Shown here in pieces: positions 11,906 through 23,342 of a stretch of DNA of 64,000 bases (its first letter is position 1; each line of letters opens with the position of its first letter). Location: positions 2,418,001 through 2,482,000 of the forward strand of contig NC_052483.1 in NCBI RefSeq assembly GCF_009730915.1, in the 5' to 3' direction. The position numbers and the translations under genes were made by a program. The notes beneath the pieces are model-generated. The model saw only the letters and a program-made list of their open reading frames with translations, ran no database searches and was not told where the DNA came from. The stretch is from Dioscorea cayenensis subsp. rotundata (lineage: Eukaryota; Streptophyta; Magnoliopsida; Dioscoreales; Dioscoreaceae).

Positions 11906-13840
11906 CTAGTTGCTAGAGCCCTTACAGACTGCAGAGTTGAGTCTAGACCATAACCCGGTACCTTGAACGATGAGGTATATGACAAATGCAACGTATACTA
12001 CTAATACAACGGAGAGAATGGAGATGAGTGCCAAACCGTGCACTTGGGTGGTGGAGAAATCCAGCAGAAGATAGCCATTGATGATGATTAGGAATGCCGC
12101 GATGGCCCATGTCAAAATCTATTGCAGACAAGAAGAAGACGAAGTTTTGAGACAAGGAATAGGAATTCAAGGCATGTATTCGAACAATTCATGTTATAGT
12201 CATGATCAGCATTTGATGCATTGTTTATCATTTGACAATTGAAAGTATTTTTCAAGCAAAAACAAGCATTTGATGAACTTTCACAAGTTGTTTTAATCTT
12301 AAATAGAGAAATTTGTGCCTGATTCTGGTGTTAAGAACTACGTTTTGATGAACCTGGACTTAAATTCTTCCTAAGAACAGCACTTCAGAATTACAGTAAA
12401 TTGACACCGCAGAGCTTGTGTATGATAAATTGATAATAGCCTAGCAAACTATGCATAACATGTATTTCTATAACATTAAGAAATTGGGCAATCATTCAAC
12501 AGTAATCACATGTGACAAGTGATGATATTTCTAATGACACAACAAAAGCGTTCTCATGACAACTATCAACATTGGATGCAGATGGAGAATGTACTTCTAG
12601 TTATAAAGAAATCATGCCATATAACACTACTTCAAATGCAATATAGGTTCTCATAATTTGATCTTCAGAAGTAAATTGATGTTAAGCACGCTAACATACC
12701 TTCATAGCATTACTGATTTTAAAAACTCCCATAACTTGCTCCTTTGATACTAAAATGAGCAGTGGAATGAGAGCAAATGGGATCTGAACTGATTGGAGTA
12801 TATTAAGCGTCTCAGTGAACTGATCTAATGCATCATCAGAAGTATCGAAACAGAGAGCAACAATGATAGTTGGCACAATTGCAAAGCTTCTAGTAATCAT
12901 TGCTCTCACCCACTTCTTCAGACGTAGATTAAGAAATCCCCCCATAATGAACTGACCGGCATAAGTACCAGTAATGGTGCTACTTTGCCCAGATGCTAAC
13001 AATCCAATTCCCCATATATAAAGAACAGGGAAAAGCCTTCCTCCAAACTTATCCTTAAGATACTGGCCAGCATTTTCAAGGCCTATATTGTTAGCTTCAG
13101 GAGTACCATAGAAACCATTGGCAAAAACAGTTGTCACACACACATTGATCACAAAAGAGATGACAAGAGCAATGGTAGATTCTATTGAATAATACCGCAT
13201 TGCTTCTTGAACACGGTTTTTCTTAGTATTGTCGATCTTTCTCGATTGCACAAGAGCAGAATGCAAGAACACATTGTGAGGCATAATGACACAACCAACA
13301 ACTCCAACTGCTTGTCGAATGGTTCTCGAACTAAGTTTTGGTACCAAGACACCTGCAAGCAGAAATCAAATGAACTACTAGTGTGATGAATAAATCAATA
13401 AAACAAGACAAACAGAATTCTAATTCAGTTGTAGGAAGTAGCTACCAACTAGAAGTTCTTTCCCACTCGGCTTGGTTTCACCAAATATTATAGCAAAGGA
13501 GACGGCCATTGTCCCGACCAAAATCCCAAACAGGGCTTCTAATTTCCTAACTCCATAATTCTCAAGAAACAGAAAGATGAAGCTGCCAACATGATAGAAG
13601 AGAAACTTATTTATCTTGTAAATGACAAATAACAAACTAATCACTATATTCAATAAATACAGAGTCAGAAAGTTTAAGCAAATCATGTTAAAAGTACAGA
13701 GCAAAGTTCAGATTATCAGATATCAATTCATCCAAAATTTCCAGTTTAGCAGAAGATGAACAAAAGTCATTTTTCACAGTGATAATCTCATTTCATTCAT
13801 CCTCATCTTCTGGCTTATGAACCTTTAGGACTATGCACGC

Positions 13841-13882
<42 letters not shown>

Positions 13883-14734
13883 ACCAAGATGAACAAACAT
13901 ACAGTATTAAAACAAAAAATATAACTAAATTAGTTAAAGAAAACACCAAACTTTAACTACGTCACTGAAAAACACGCATAAAAAATCACTAAAAGCCGCA
14001 ATCTTTTCATACAGAACACAAAAATAGAGCACCTAATCTACTAAAAATCATTTTAATCCCTAAAAACAACCTTTCATTCAAACATCAACAAACAAAACAT
14101 CACACATTTCGAAAAGGGGAAGATGGATTAAACCAAGAAAAGCCCAAGAAACAACCAAACACGAACTCCAAAAAGGAAAACCAAAACCAAATCATTCTCA
14201 CCAATCAAACGCAGTGATAAGAACCCCAGCCCACAAGGGCACAGCCCCGCCGCTCAAAATCTTGATCGCAATCGCACTCCCGATCACCTCCTGTATATCA
14301 GCCCCGATCAGCGCCAGCTCCGCCATCAACCACAGCGTCACACTCGCCCACTTCGGATACTCATCCCTGCAAAGCTCAGCAAGATGGCGACCAGTGGCAA
14401 CACCAAGCCTGGCCGAGAGAAGCTGAATCAAGAGTCCCATGACAGTGGCCCAGAGGAGGAGCCAAAGCAGCGAGTAGCCAGCGATGGCGCCGGCCTGAAG
14501 ATCCCCCTCGAGGTTTCCCGGGTCCAAGAAGGCGATGCACATGAGGAATCCGGGGCCGGTGAACCGCCAGAGCTTGCTCCATGAGAAGGGGGGAGGCGAG
14601 TCAGCATCAGCGTCGGAATCAGAGGTGATGGAGATGATGACCTTCTCTTCTTCCTCGAAGGCGCGTTCGGAGTCGGAGTCCGACGAACTTCCGGCGAGCA
14701 GTAGCGTCCGGTTCTCGTTCAACTCGGAAGCCAT
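11906..14734 (-). CDS. NRAMP: NRAMP3/4-type metal transporter (vacuolar)
   Basis: Four exons (14734-14202, 13582-13446, 13352-12700, 12118-11906) give 511 residues. The family exports Fe2+ and Mn2+ from the vacuole by proton coupling. Hallmarks are the metal-site DPGN in TM1 (71-74), the TM6 metal motif MPHN (247-250), and the transport signature [14 protein letters not shown] beginning near 346. The N-terminal 45 residues are acidic and serine-rich, with an early leucine pair (RTLLL) resembling the dileucine vacuolar sorting signals of AtNRAMP3/4. I chose the MASELNEN start because rice NRAMP2 is remembered to begin MAS; an in-frame ATG nine codons upstream (14761) is the alternative. The sequence is closest in memory to AtNRAMP3/4 and OsNRAMP2. 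Intron 1 carries a (GT)n(GA)n microsatellite at 13840-13882. Twin G-boxes lie about 180 bp upstream. Confidence 0.95.
13840..13882. repeat. (GT)n(GA)n microsatellite in NRAMP intron 1
   Basis: A compound dinucleotide run, about nine GT units and then about thirteen GA units, lies inside the first intron of the NRAMP gene. Confidence 0.9.
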
Positions 14735-14911
14735 GGACGAGGAATCGTTTGATCGATGCATTGGACCCGTCGAATGGCGGAGAAGGGCTCGCTTATATTC
14801 ACCCCATACGTACTTCTCGTTTCCCGTTTCACTTCAATATGGGAAACGGCTGCAAAGAATGTGTAATTATATAATTTTTTTTATGTATATATATTCTTTT
14901 TATCGTCAAAG

Positions 14912-14924
14912 CACGTGCCACGTG
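14912..14924. promoter_or_regulatory. Twin G-boxes CACGTGCCACGTG upstream of NRAMP
   Basis: Two CACGTG hexamers with centres 7 bp apart lie about 180 bp before the NRAMP start codon. G-boxes bind bHLH and bZIP factors, and iron-homeostasis bHLH proteins recognise E/G-boxes. A role in metal-responsive control of this gene is inference. Confidence 0.55.
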
Positions 14925-15521
14925 GTTAAAGCCAATAAAGGCAAAGCTTTTCGCCAAAGTGCCGGAGATCTCGTCACCGCCCTTTATACTCACCTCCAAT
15001 CGATATTATCCGTATCTAATTTAGTAAATATATTTAATATTTGATATTATTTAAAAATACATTGAAACATAAGAGGATAAAATAATAATTATTATTATTG
15101 AGAAAAAAAGGAGTTTATAAAAGATCTGGCATTTCACTGCTCTCTCAATTCCTGGAGTTTGATGTTTTTTTTTTCATGTTAATAACTTATTTAAAGTTTA
15201 TGTATATAAGAATATAAAGTATTAAAAATAAACAGAATATGTAAAATTAAGAACCAAAAGTAATTATAAAATATAAATTTTAAATCATACTGGGAAAAAA
15301 AAAATCAATAATGAGTTTGGGGATTTTAGTCTTTTAGTTATATATATTCAAGAAAATAAATATTTCTTAAAAAATCATATATTTAATTTTTTTAAATAAA
15401 AATACATCTAAAGGCAACATTGGAAATGCATGCTCATGCTCATAGGATTTAGGACAAAAATCAAAATTTAAATGAGTATGTTATTAATTTTCAAAGTGAA
15501 TAATGATATAATAAAATTAGA

Positions 15522-15524
<3 letters not shown>

Positions 15525-15566
<42 letters not shown>
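15525..15566. repeat. (TA)n microsatellite
   Basis: About 20 TA units, directly followed by a T-rich tract that abuts the SINE-like element at 15575. Confidence 0.9.
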
Positions 15567-15574
<8 letters not shown>

Positions 15575-15745
15575 GAGAAGCGACATGTCACGAACCTGCG
15601 ACGAACACGCGATCGCGACTCACTATCGAACCATACTCACTCACGCAAGCATTTTGAATCGAACTCGGTGAGATACGCTCGACATTCGATCGCGAATCAC
15701 CCTGCACGCTGACTCGATGCCAATAGATCAAATGTTCGTTAATAT
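15575..15745 (-). mobile_element. Possible tRNA-headed SINE, CpG-rich
   Basis: Read on the minus strand this GC-rich piece contains a B-box-like GAGTTCGATTC. It ends in ATGTCGCTTCTC followed by an A-rich tail. The end resembles that of the SINE at 32300 (TTTGTCGCTTATTATTAC then A-rich). No target duplication could be fixed because the tail runs into (TA)n. The call rests on the B-box and the shared tail. Confidence 0.4.
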
Positions 15746-15779
15746 ATATATATATATATATAGTTTAAGAAAAAAAATT

Positions 15780-16030
15780 GGTTTTGTAAGGATAAGTAAA
15801 TATAAAATATTTGGTAAATTCGAAATGTACGATCACGCGCGGGCAAGCGCATGCGCAAATGCTTGCCACGTGGCGTTGATGGGAACGTGGAGATGTGGGG
15901 ACTATGATGGGACCGAAGTGGATGCGGGTGGAGAACTCGTGGTGAGAACGGGTTCGGATGCGGATGCCTCGTGTTCTTGTGACTCCGAATCCATTAGGCC
16001 ACAAACCAATCCTTCGATTTTTTTATTTTA
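15780..16030. other. Isolated GC-rich segment with GCCACGTGGC palindrome
   Basis: A roughly 250-bp island, much richer in G and C than its surroundings, contains the 10-bp palindrome GCCACGTGGC at 15865-15874. Short open frames cross it on both strands, but none resembles a known protein. It may be an old transposon or promoter fragment. Confidence 0.35.
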
Positions 16031-16094
16031 TTTTTGGCAAAGATGACCCGCCCCGTAAAATATTGTCAAAAAATAAATATGTATGATGATGCTT

Positions 16095-16290
16095 TGATTA
16101 AGTTTGCTTATCATTTTTAAATTTAGCAAGATATCACACATGAGGTGATTGGAATTTTATCGTGTACAAGCTAAGAAGATTTTGAGGAACCAAACTAAGC
16201 TAATAAATTACATTGAGTTAAATCCTGAAAGGAAGAAAAATGATATCCTTCTAATTAATAATTGATAAATAATATTTATAATAATATCAC
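16095..16290 (-). repeat. Diverged relative of the element at 30.7 kb
   Basis: The stretch around GAGGAACCAAACTAAGCTAA and the following GATATCCTTCT aligns in order with 30800-30925 (CAAGAACCAAACCAAGTTAA and GACATCCTCCC). It is an old partial copy of the same repeat. Confidence 0.5.
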
Positions 16291-17179
16291 TACCGGTCTA
16301 GGGATATGAATTATATGATCTTAAGTTTGTTTATTTACTATTTAAATAACTATCAGTCAATTTTTAATGATGTGTTTTTTATTAAATTTTGAAAGAAGTG
16401 ACAAATGAGTGAACCAAATGAGTGAAGGATACACTTGAACATGAAAACAAAATATTATTTTCATGGTTTTATCAACCAATTGTGACACATTGATATGAAT
16501 GTTTTTTTTTCCTCGTGAATGGAATTTATTTTTTAATAAAAATAAATAAATTATAATTTGTTAGAAGATAATACAAATATATGATGGTAAAGCAAAATCA
16601 AACTCAACTATACAATATTTAGACTGTTTTTTTTTTGTAATAATATCAGCGTGACATCATTTATTTACAGTCACTCTGGCCTGGCCAATTAGGTTAAAAT
16701 AGAATATTTCTATTTTATTTATATGATATTAAAAAATTGCTCTAAAAAAACTTAATTGTATTATTTAAAAAATAGTCAAAAAATACGTGGCATCATGAGA
16801 AGCCATATTAAAATAACTAAATAAGATGCTTAGCATCATGGTTTAGTGCTAATCTAAGTACATCAAGGGAAAAGTTAAAAAGGTTCAGTTTAATATGTTT
16901 CTATTGTCTTTTATTGATTAACTAAAGTCCGATTAAGACAAAACCACATGTTTGAGAGCTTTAATATGAATGTGAAAACAAATTATAATGGTCCACATGT
17001 AGATGATTCTTTTGACTGTTTTAGTATAAAATTCATCCTTATTTGAGCGCATGTTTGGTTATAAAATAAAAACATATGATATAATTTTATTACATAGAAA
17101 ATGCAAGTGATTATTATAAAAATTATAATATATTTTATTGTTATATAATAAGTATTTAGTTAACAAAATAAAAAAATAT
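16291..17179. other. AT-rich intergenic sequence, nothing recognised
   Basis: Only short low-complexity A/T runs are seen here, and no credible coding frame. Confidence 0.4.
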
Positions 17180-18480
17180 TATGAAGATCGATCAGTCGAT
17201 GACTGTACTGGCAGTGGACCGATACCCAATCACTAGAGGCCAGTCAAATCACGAGTGCCTGCTGAAGAGTCATCAGAAGCTGGTTGAATTAGGGATTGAA
17301 GTGAGGCGGGGAATCCCCATTTCCTGCGGGGCCCTGTCCCAACGGGGCGGGGATTCCACGAAATATTCCCCCCGCGTGGCAAGGAATGGAGAAAAATTCT
17401 TCCTCGCCTAGCGGGGCGGGGGAGGGGAATGCTTTCCCCGCCCGCACGGGGATTCCCCAGCAAAAAAAAATATTATATATTTTTAATGTATTTATTAAAT
17501 ATTATTTCAACATTAATATAATATTATATATAATCAATAAATATTTATTTGTTAATATTTTTTTAGTTATTAATAAGTTTTAGTAAATATAACTTTCATA
17601 TTTAATAGAAACTTAATTTAAATAACTGAGTTTAAAATTTAAATATAATTGTAACAATAAATTTAAAATAACGTTATATATTATTAATTTAGTGATAAAT
17701 ATTATTTTTTCAATCCATTAAACATTTAAACTCTTACTCATTAATTTATCTTTATATTATAAAATTGGACTCACAATTATTTCATACAACTTATTAACTA
17801 TTTATATTTATATATTTCATTAAAACATATTTATTTAATAAAAATCTTAAATTATTTTTAATAAAATTATTATATAATATATTTACAAAAATTAAAAATT
17901 CAAACTTTATGTTATTTGTATTACTTAATTTGTACATTAATGTTATTGTTTCATCATACATTATATTATGACTTATTAGGAGAAATATTTTATGTGAATT
18001 TTTATTTTATATATGATGTATATGTTGTAAAAAAAAAAGCCTTGTTTGAGAATTTTATTTTATTTCATTATACATTATATCTTTTATTTTTCAATCAGAT
18101 ATAAGATCTTTAAGATACGTAGTAATATAAACGCATTGAAATATTATAGCTTATTTACATGAAATTCTTCTTTGCATTTTTTTAGTTTAGTGTTTAAGTA
18201 TAACCCAAATGAAATTTTTTGATGGCTTTTGATCATAATTTTTGTATCAAACTATCAATGTTTTGGGCAGGGCAGTGATTCTCCGTGGCGTGGAACCCCG
18301 CGGGAAGTGGGGGATTTTTGAATCCCAACCCCGTGGAGAGTGGGGATGGGGACGGGGATCCCATTCCCCGCCTCGCCCCACTTCCATTCCTAGGTTGGAT
18401 GGTAGTCGGACCGTGCAATAGACCAGTGGGCCATGGCCGGTCATGAGAGACCGGCCAGATCGCTAATGGACCTGTTGGAT
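17180..18480. mobile_element. About 1.3-kb element with paired GC-rich arms and an AT-rich core
   Basis: Two islands, about 17190-17465 and 18260-18480, are rich in GCGGGGAATCCCC-like words. The right island, read in reverse complement, repeats the motif order of the left (GGCGGGGAAT, GGGATCCCCG, CCACGGGG). They flank about 800 bp of extremely AT-rich sequence. This looks like a decayed DNA transposon or composite with imperfect GC-rich terminal arms. No transposase frame remains, and exact ends and target duplication were not found. Confidence 0.4.
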
Positions 18481-19079
18481 TGAGAAAGAAAGAGACTTTT
18501 TACAATGAGAAAATATTTTCTTTTTAGTAAAATATTTTTTTTATGTCATAATATTTCATTATAACATAGTTTTTTAAGGTAAAAATAAATTCCAAAACAA
18601 CCATTATGCCATAATTCTATAAAAATATGTCATATTATACTGATTATGACATATTTGTGAGTTATCTGAGCAAACCCTCAATGATTATTATTAATATAAA
18701 TTGAACTTCATGCATGACGTTTGAATATATGAAATAATGGACATGGGGAGGCCAAACAAATCCATCCAAAGATTAAAAAAAAAAAAAGTTAGAATGGAAA
18801 GTGGTGCACAAGGACCAATCCAAGTTTAGATAGATGACAAAGGAGATAAAGGAACACAACAAAGTGGATAGAGTATGGTGCTTGCGTTTGTTCTTTATTT
18901 GTGTGGTGGATTCATGCATGGCTTTTGGTTTTCAAAAATATCTTGATGGTGTCTCTTTGAATTATATTTTTGTTATCAACTATTTTGAAAAATACAAGAT
19001 AAGAAATATTGTATGAAATAAAATTTTCATTAATTCATACGTTTTAGTTTTATTTTTTTAGGAAAAAATTTTGCTTCCG
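18481..19079. other. AT-rich intergenic sequence, nothing recognised
   Basis: No gene or repeat was recognised between the GC-rich element and the SINE at 19.1 kb. Confidence 0.4.
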
Positions 19080-19096
19080 CCGAGCTCAAACAATAT
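19080..19096. repeat. Target-site duplication, left copy
   Basis: CCGAGCTCAAACAATAT, identical to 19343-19359, bounds the SINE on its tail side. Confidence 0.85.
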
Positions 19097-19342
19097 ATAT
19101 ATATATATATATATATATTTTTAAATAATAGACGACAAGCGCCCTTTTTTTATGAATATAAATAGTACTAAACAATACTGGAACCCGGATGTACAGTTTA
19201 TGTATAGTATGAAGATAATATAGGAATCCCGGGTGAACAGTGTATGAACAGTATGGGGAACAATACTGTTGGGGGAGAGATTTGAACCCATAACTTCTCC
19301 CTTACACTTTGATGTCATACCATTGGGCTATCCAATGGTTGA
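19097..19342 (-). mobile_element. tRNA-derived SINE with perfect 17-bp target duplication
   Basis: The element reads on the minus strand. The head carries an A-box (TAGCCCAATGGTA, complement of 19318-19330) and a B-box (GGTTCAAATC, complement of 19279-19288). The body is built of short words such as ACTGTTCATACACTGTTC, and the end is GGGCGCTTGTCGTC before an A/T-rich tail. The 17-bp sequence CCGAGCTCAAACAATAT occurs identically at 19080-19096 and 19343-19359, flanking the element. Identical flanks suggest a fairly recent insertion by LINE machinery. Confidence 0.85.
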
Positions 19343-19359
19343 CCGAGCTCAAACAATAT
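19343..19359. repeat. Target-site duplication, right copy
   Basis: CCGAGCTCAAACAATAT, identical to 19080-19096, bounds the SINE on its tRNA-head side. Confidence 0.85.
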
Positions 19360-19719
19360 GCTGATGGTTTTAGTGAATTAAAACCATCTTGATAATTTTT
19401 TTTATTATTTTTAAATTTTTGGTTGAGTATAGTTCTCTAGTTATAATAATGGTTGTTTATCTATTCTGTGATGCAAATTTGAAGTTAAATATATTGTAAT
19501 AATAACCTGAGTAATAAAGTTTTTGATTTATCAACTTAAATTGTCACTCTTGAGATTATCATATTGGATATGATGATAGAATTTATTTTACCGAGTAACT
19601 TATGCGGTACTTAAAATTTAAGTTTTCATGTGCTTTGATAACATTATTTTATTTTTATTTTTTAGATAATGTTTTATAAAAAACCGTATTTTAATATATC
19701 TCAAAAGCAAGTTTTTTTT

Positions 19720-20045
19720 AAATAAAAAACTCTCTAATTTTGTGTAAAAAATAGTAAAAATATTTTTTTGAAACCTATAAAAAATATCATAAAAATATGT
19801 TTCTATAAATTTCTCATCTTTAAAAAAATAAAATAAAAAAGAAAATTCCGAAAAACATGCCCTAGTTTTCCCAATAGAAATTTTAGTTGATGGAAACTAG
19901 AGGCCCGGGCCTATAATTTTGAGTGGGTGGGGCTTAATTTCCACTTTTTTGCCTTATCACAAGGCCTATAACATATATGCTACAATTTACAATTCTACTT
20001 CAATTAATTAGCCAAATTAGATAAAGTTCTTACTTTCTAGTCATA
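19720..20045. repeat. Direct repeat, copy 1 (partner at 21920-22260)
   Basis: Words in the same order in both copies include ATGTTTCTATAAATTTCT / ATGTTTCTACAAATTTCT, ACATGCCCTAGTTTTCCC / ACATTCCCTAAATTTCTT, the GGGCTTAATTTCC / GGGCTCAAATCTC region, and AGCCAAATTAGATAAA / AGTCAAATTGGATAAA. Divergence is considerable. Confidence 0.6.
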
Positions 20046-20371
20046 TGAATAAGTTTTATTTTTTATTTTTTTGGGCTAATGGGACTCGTTAATTCTATTT
20101 ATTTTTTCATTATGGCCTTCTATTTCAATTATGATAGTTGTTGTTTATTTCGTTTTTTTTATTATTATTATTTTGAATTTTTTTTTTGGATAAAATGATT
20201 GTAAGATTTAAATGATCATTTATGTGTAATATAAACTTTTTTTTTTGTACAAACACCTTGAAAAATGAGTACTTTATACATATATATATATATACATACA
20301 TATACATTTATTTATAAACGATGAACAACCTAAATAATATTTTCACTCTTATAAGTTATGTATTCATTATA

Positions 20372-20445
20372 CACTCCATCATAATTAGGGGTGTATGCAA
20401 GGAGAGCGGCACTCCATCATAATTAGGGATGTATGCAGAGAGGGG
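20372..20445. repeat. 38-bp tandem repeat, two units
   Basis: CACTCCATCATAATTAGGG followed by GTATGCA-containing sequence occurs at 20372 and again at 20410, directly adjacent. Confidence 0.8.
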
Positions 20446-20552
20446 GTGTGCTTGAGCGCACCCCCCTGGCCCTATCCAACCAATACTACATGTGTATATA
20501 TATATATATATATTGGAGGGAGTCGGAACTTGGAAGCACCCTTCTCTTCTCA

Positions 20553-20589
<37 letters not shown>

Positions 20590-21085
20590 CTCTCTTAATA
20601 CCCATAATTTAAAAAATAGTGTTTGGAACAAAATTAATATTTATTATTTAGATATTTTGTAAATTGGTTGATATAATATAAAAGAATTTTTTTCAAAAAA
20701 ATTATTGTTTAGCCTTCATTTATTACAAATTATTTTATATAGAATAAAAACTAGAAAAAATTACAAACATTTATTGGTTAAACTCGTAATTTTTATTAGT
20801 TAAGATATTATATATATATTTAAAAAATATCTATATAGATATATATTTTTATAAAATATTTATGAAAATTATTGTTTGGCCCCTTAATTTTTTATTTGGT
20901 CTTTTATAAAAAAATTATAAATGTATTGTTTTTTTTTGTAATAATTGGATCGGCCAAACTACAAAAAAAAATGTCGTTCAACTAATCTAATTATATTTTT
21001 TAAATTGAAAAAACTTTTAAAAAAAATTTATAATATTTTATATGAGCACCCCCTTTTATTTTGCTTCTGGTTCCACCACTGGGTG
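20440..21085 (-). mobile_element. Decayed nonautonomous element with G-rich ends
   Basis: On the minus strand it starts CAGTGGTGGAACCAGAAGC, followed by GGGGGTGCTC. It ends near GGGCCAGGGGGGTGCGCTC. The start and end resemble those of 38268-39000. The core is AT-rich with no open frame. Family unknown. Confidence 0.35.
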
Positions 21086-21919
21086 TATGTAAATATGATT
21101 TCTTTTTTTTAGGTATATATATCCAATCATATACTCCCTTGTTCTTACTTGTCTATTAGAAATTCATATTGTTTAAATCGATATTTTTTTTTAATTATTT
21201 GTCATTTTTTAATATCAACAAAACATTTATTATTATTTTTTAAATATACTTTGACTCTATATTCAATTCCCTCGTTGGGATAATGATAAAAATTAAATAG
21301 CCTAGTTGAGCAATAAATGATATATTAATTGAAAATATCTTATTGGAAATTCATTTTTATTCTTAATAAAAACCTTAGCTATTGAAATTGTGAAATATGT
21401 TCATAAATTTGGATTCAAATTTAACATGATGTTACATACTGATCCTCCAAAGAATATAGAGATAGATGAGAATTACATTACTCAAATTTTACAAATTTGT
21501 TCAACTCAAGTTCACTACTAAATGGAGAAAATGAATGAAAAAAATTTTTAAATTGAAAAACAAATATGTTTGCATATTTTTCTAAAAAGTGGAGTGCATT
21601 TAATAACAAATAAATTAGGGTGGTGGGGCGGATTTAAAAAACGATAATTAAGAGAGATATTTAAATAAACAATTAAATTTTAAAAAAAAATCTCTTGAAA
21701 GAAGAATTAGGTTAATTTTGGAAAGAACACTAAAATATTCATGAAATTTTTTTAAAAAAAACTTTCTTAATATACAAGATTCAATTATTCATGGTAGATG
21801 GCAGATAAATAGGAATAGATTAGAAAGTGTATTTTTCTAGGTGCGTGTATATATTCTATTAAATTTATTTTTCATATACATGAGTCATAAACAATTTTTT
21901 ATCAAATAAGTAAATCAAA

Positions 21920-22260
21920 CTCTCTAATTTGTATGAATGACAATGATTTTTTTCCCCCTAAAATTGGTTGTGGGAGTTTTTGAAAATGAGAAGAAAAAGT
22001 ACCATATGTTTCTACAAATTTCTTATATCTAGAGATAAAATGAAAAAAAAAACCCCACAAACATTCCCTAAATTTCTTAATAGAAAATTTCCAATAGGAA
22101 TTTAGTTGAACTTAAATGGAAATTAGATAGACTTGGGCTGAGTATTTTTAGTTGGTTGGGCTCAAATCTCTCTTTAATTTGTGGGCCTTCTCACTAAGCA
22201 TATAATGCATGTTACATTTTACAATTCTTTTTACAATTAGTCAAATTGGATAAATATGGC
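21920..22260. repeat. Direct repeat, copy 2 (partner at 19720-20045)
   Basis: A diverged copy of the segment at 19720-20045, about 2.2 kb downstream in the same orientation. Confidence 0.6.
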
Positions 22261-22836
22261 AATTCTTTTTAAAGAGTTCGAGATTTGCTTACCAATGAAT
22301 TTAATCTGTTTATGACTCATATAATCTGTTTTAATTTAATATTTACGTGTGTTTACATATGTACATACATAGATACGTAAAATCAATTAGCTAAATTACT
22401 CTATTCATAACAAAAAAAACCATGAATTAAATGACAAATGATTTGAGATTTTATTAAAGAATGCTTTCTATTAAAAAGGTGGTAAATAATATCCAAATAT
22501 TCTTCATATATGAAAAATAAACATGAATAAATCTTTTGATAGGATTCCAACATTCTGATATGAAAACAATGACAACCAACGCTTCATTGTTATCATCATC
22601 TTCCAAAATTCTCACTGACTTGACTAGACACAACCAAGTTGCACCTCCACTAAAAAATAATAAAAAAAGGTTTAGTTTTGTGTCCTTATTTTTTCATTGT
22701 ACTTTGATGCTTGCCATGCATATTCTAGCAATATTGCATGCATGGCTTCCACTACTTAGTAGTCATGTTCTTTAAACTTTAAGCCTAAAGGCATGGCACA
22801 CAACATTTAAGAACATTCTCTTGGCTAATTAAGCTC
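22261..22836. other. Intergenic region with one small unsupported frame
   Basis: A 79-codon frame at 22536-22775 has a hydrophobic C-terminal half, but I recognise no family, splice partner or promoter. It is left uncalled. Confidence 0.4.
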
Positions 22837-23080
22837 ACAGAGTATCATATCATGTTTCTCATGTCTCACTCTTTTAAGTGAGTCCCAAGTCACACATACT
22901 ATTGTTCATTGTACTTAATGAGTTAAAAGAAGTCCTAGTGTTCATGCAAACATAAATTAACTCCACAAAGTATCATATCATGTCTCTCATGTCTCACTCT
23001 TTTGAGTGAATCCAAGTCACACATACTATTGTTCATTGTACTCATTGAGTTTCCAAAGTCCTAGTGTTCATGCATGCATG
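22837..23080. repeat. Tandem duplication, about 120-130 bp units
   Basis: TATCATATCATGT(T/C)TCTCATGTCTCACTC through CACACATACTATTGTTCATTGTACT and GTCCTAGTGTTCATGCA occurs twice, near 22845-22950 and 22970-23075. The second unit runs into a (CATG)n run. Confidence 0.75.
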
Positions 23081-23342
23081 CATGCATGCAAGCATGCAAA
23101 TGAAGCACTAGATGCTGCACTTTTATAAGAATCTATGCTTAATGCTTTTTCTTAATGAAGTTTTTGCCATCTTGGGGATTTTAGGAATAAAAAAAGGATG
23201 TAACTAGGAAAAGAAGAAGAAAAAATTTTTAGGGATAATTGCTTGCAAATTGATCATAAAGCATTATGAAAGATTGTTTCTTAATTATGAGAATCTTTTC
23301 ACATTTGGAGTCTTGTCTATCTTCTTTACTTTTAATATATAC

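Noticed and set aside
14384-15044. Frames antisense to NRAMP exon 1
   Set aside because: Opposite-strand shadows of a well-supported exon; the extension past it has no family match.
17181-18444. Frames in the GC-rich islands
   Set aside because: They arise from repetitive GGGGATTCCCC words on both strands and have no protein resemblance.
19279-19330. tRNA gene suggested by A- and B-box sequences
   Set aside because: There is no cloverleaf with paired acceptor stem, and the boxes belong to a SINE bounded by target duplications.
22536-22775. Small hydrophobic protein of 79 codons
   Set aside because: No recognised family, weak composition signal, and no promoter or splice support.
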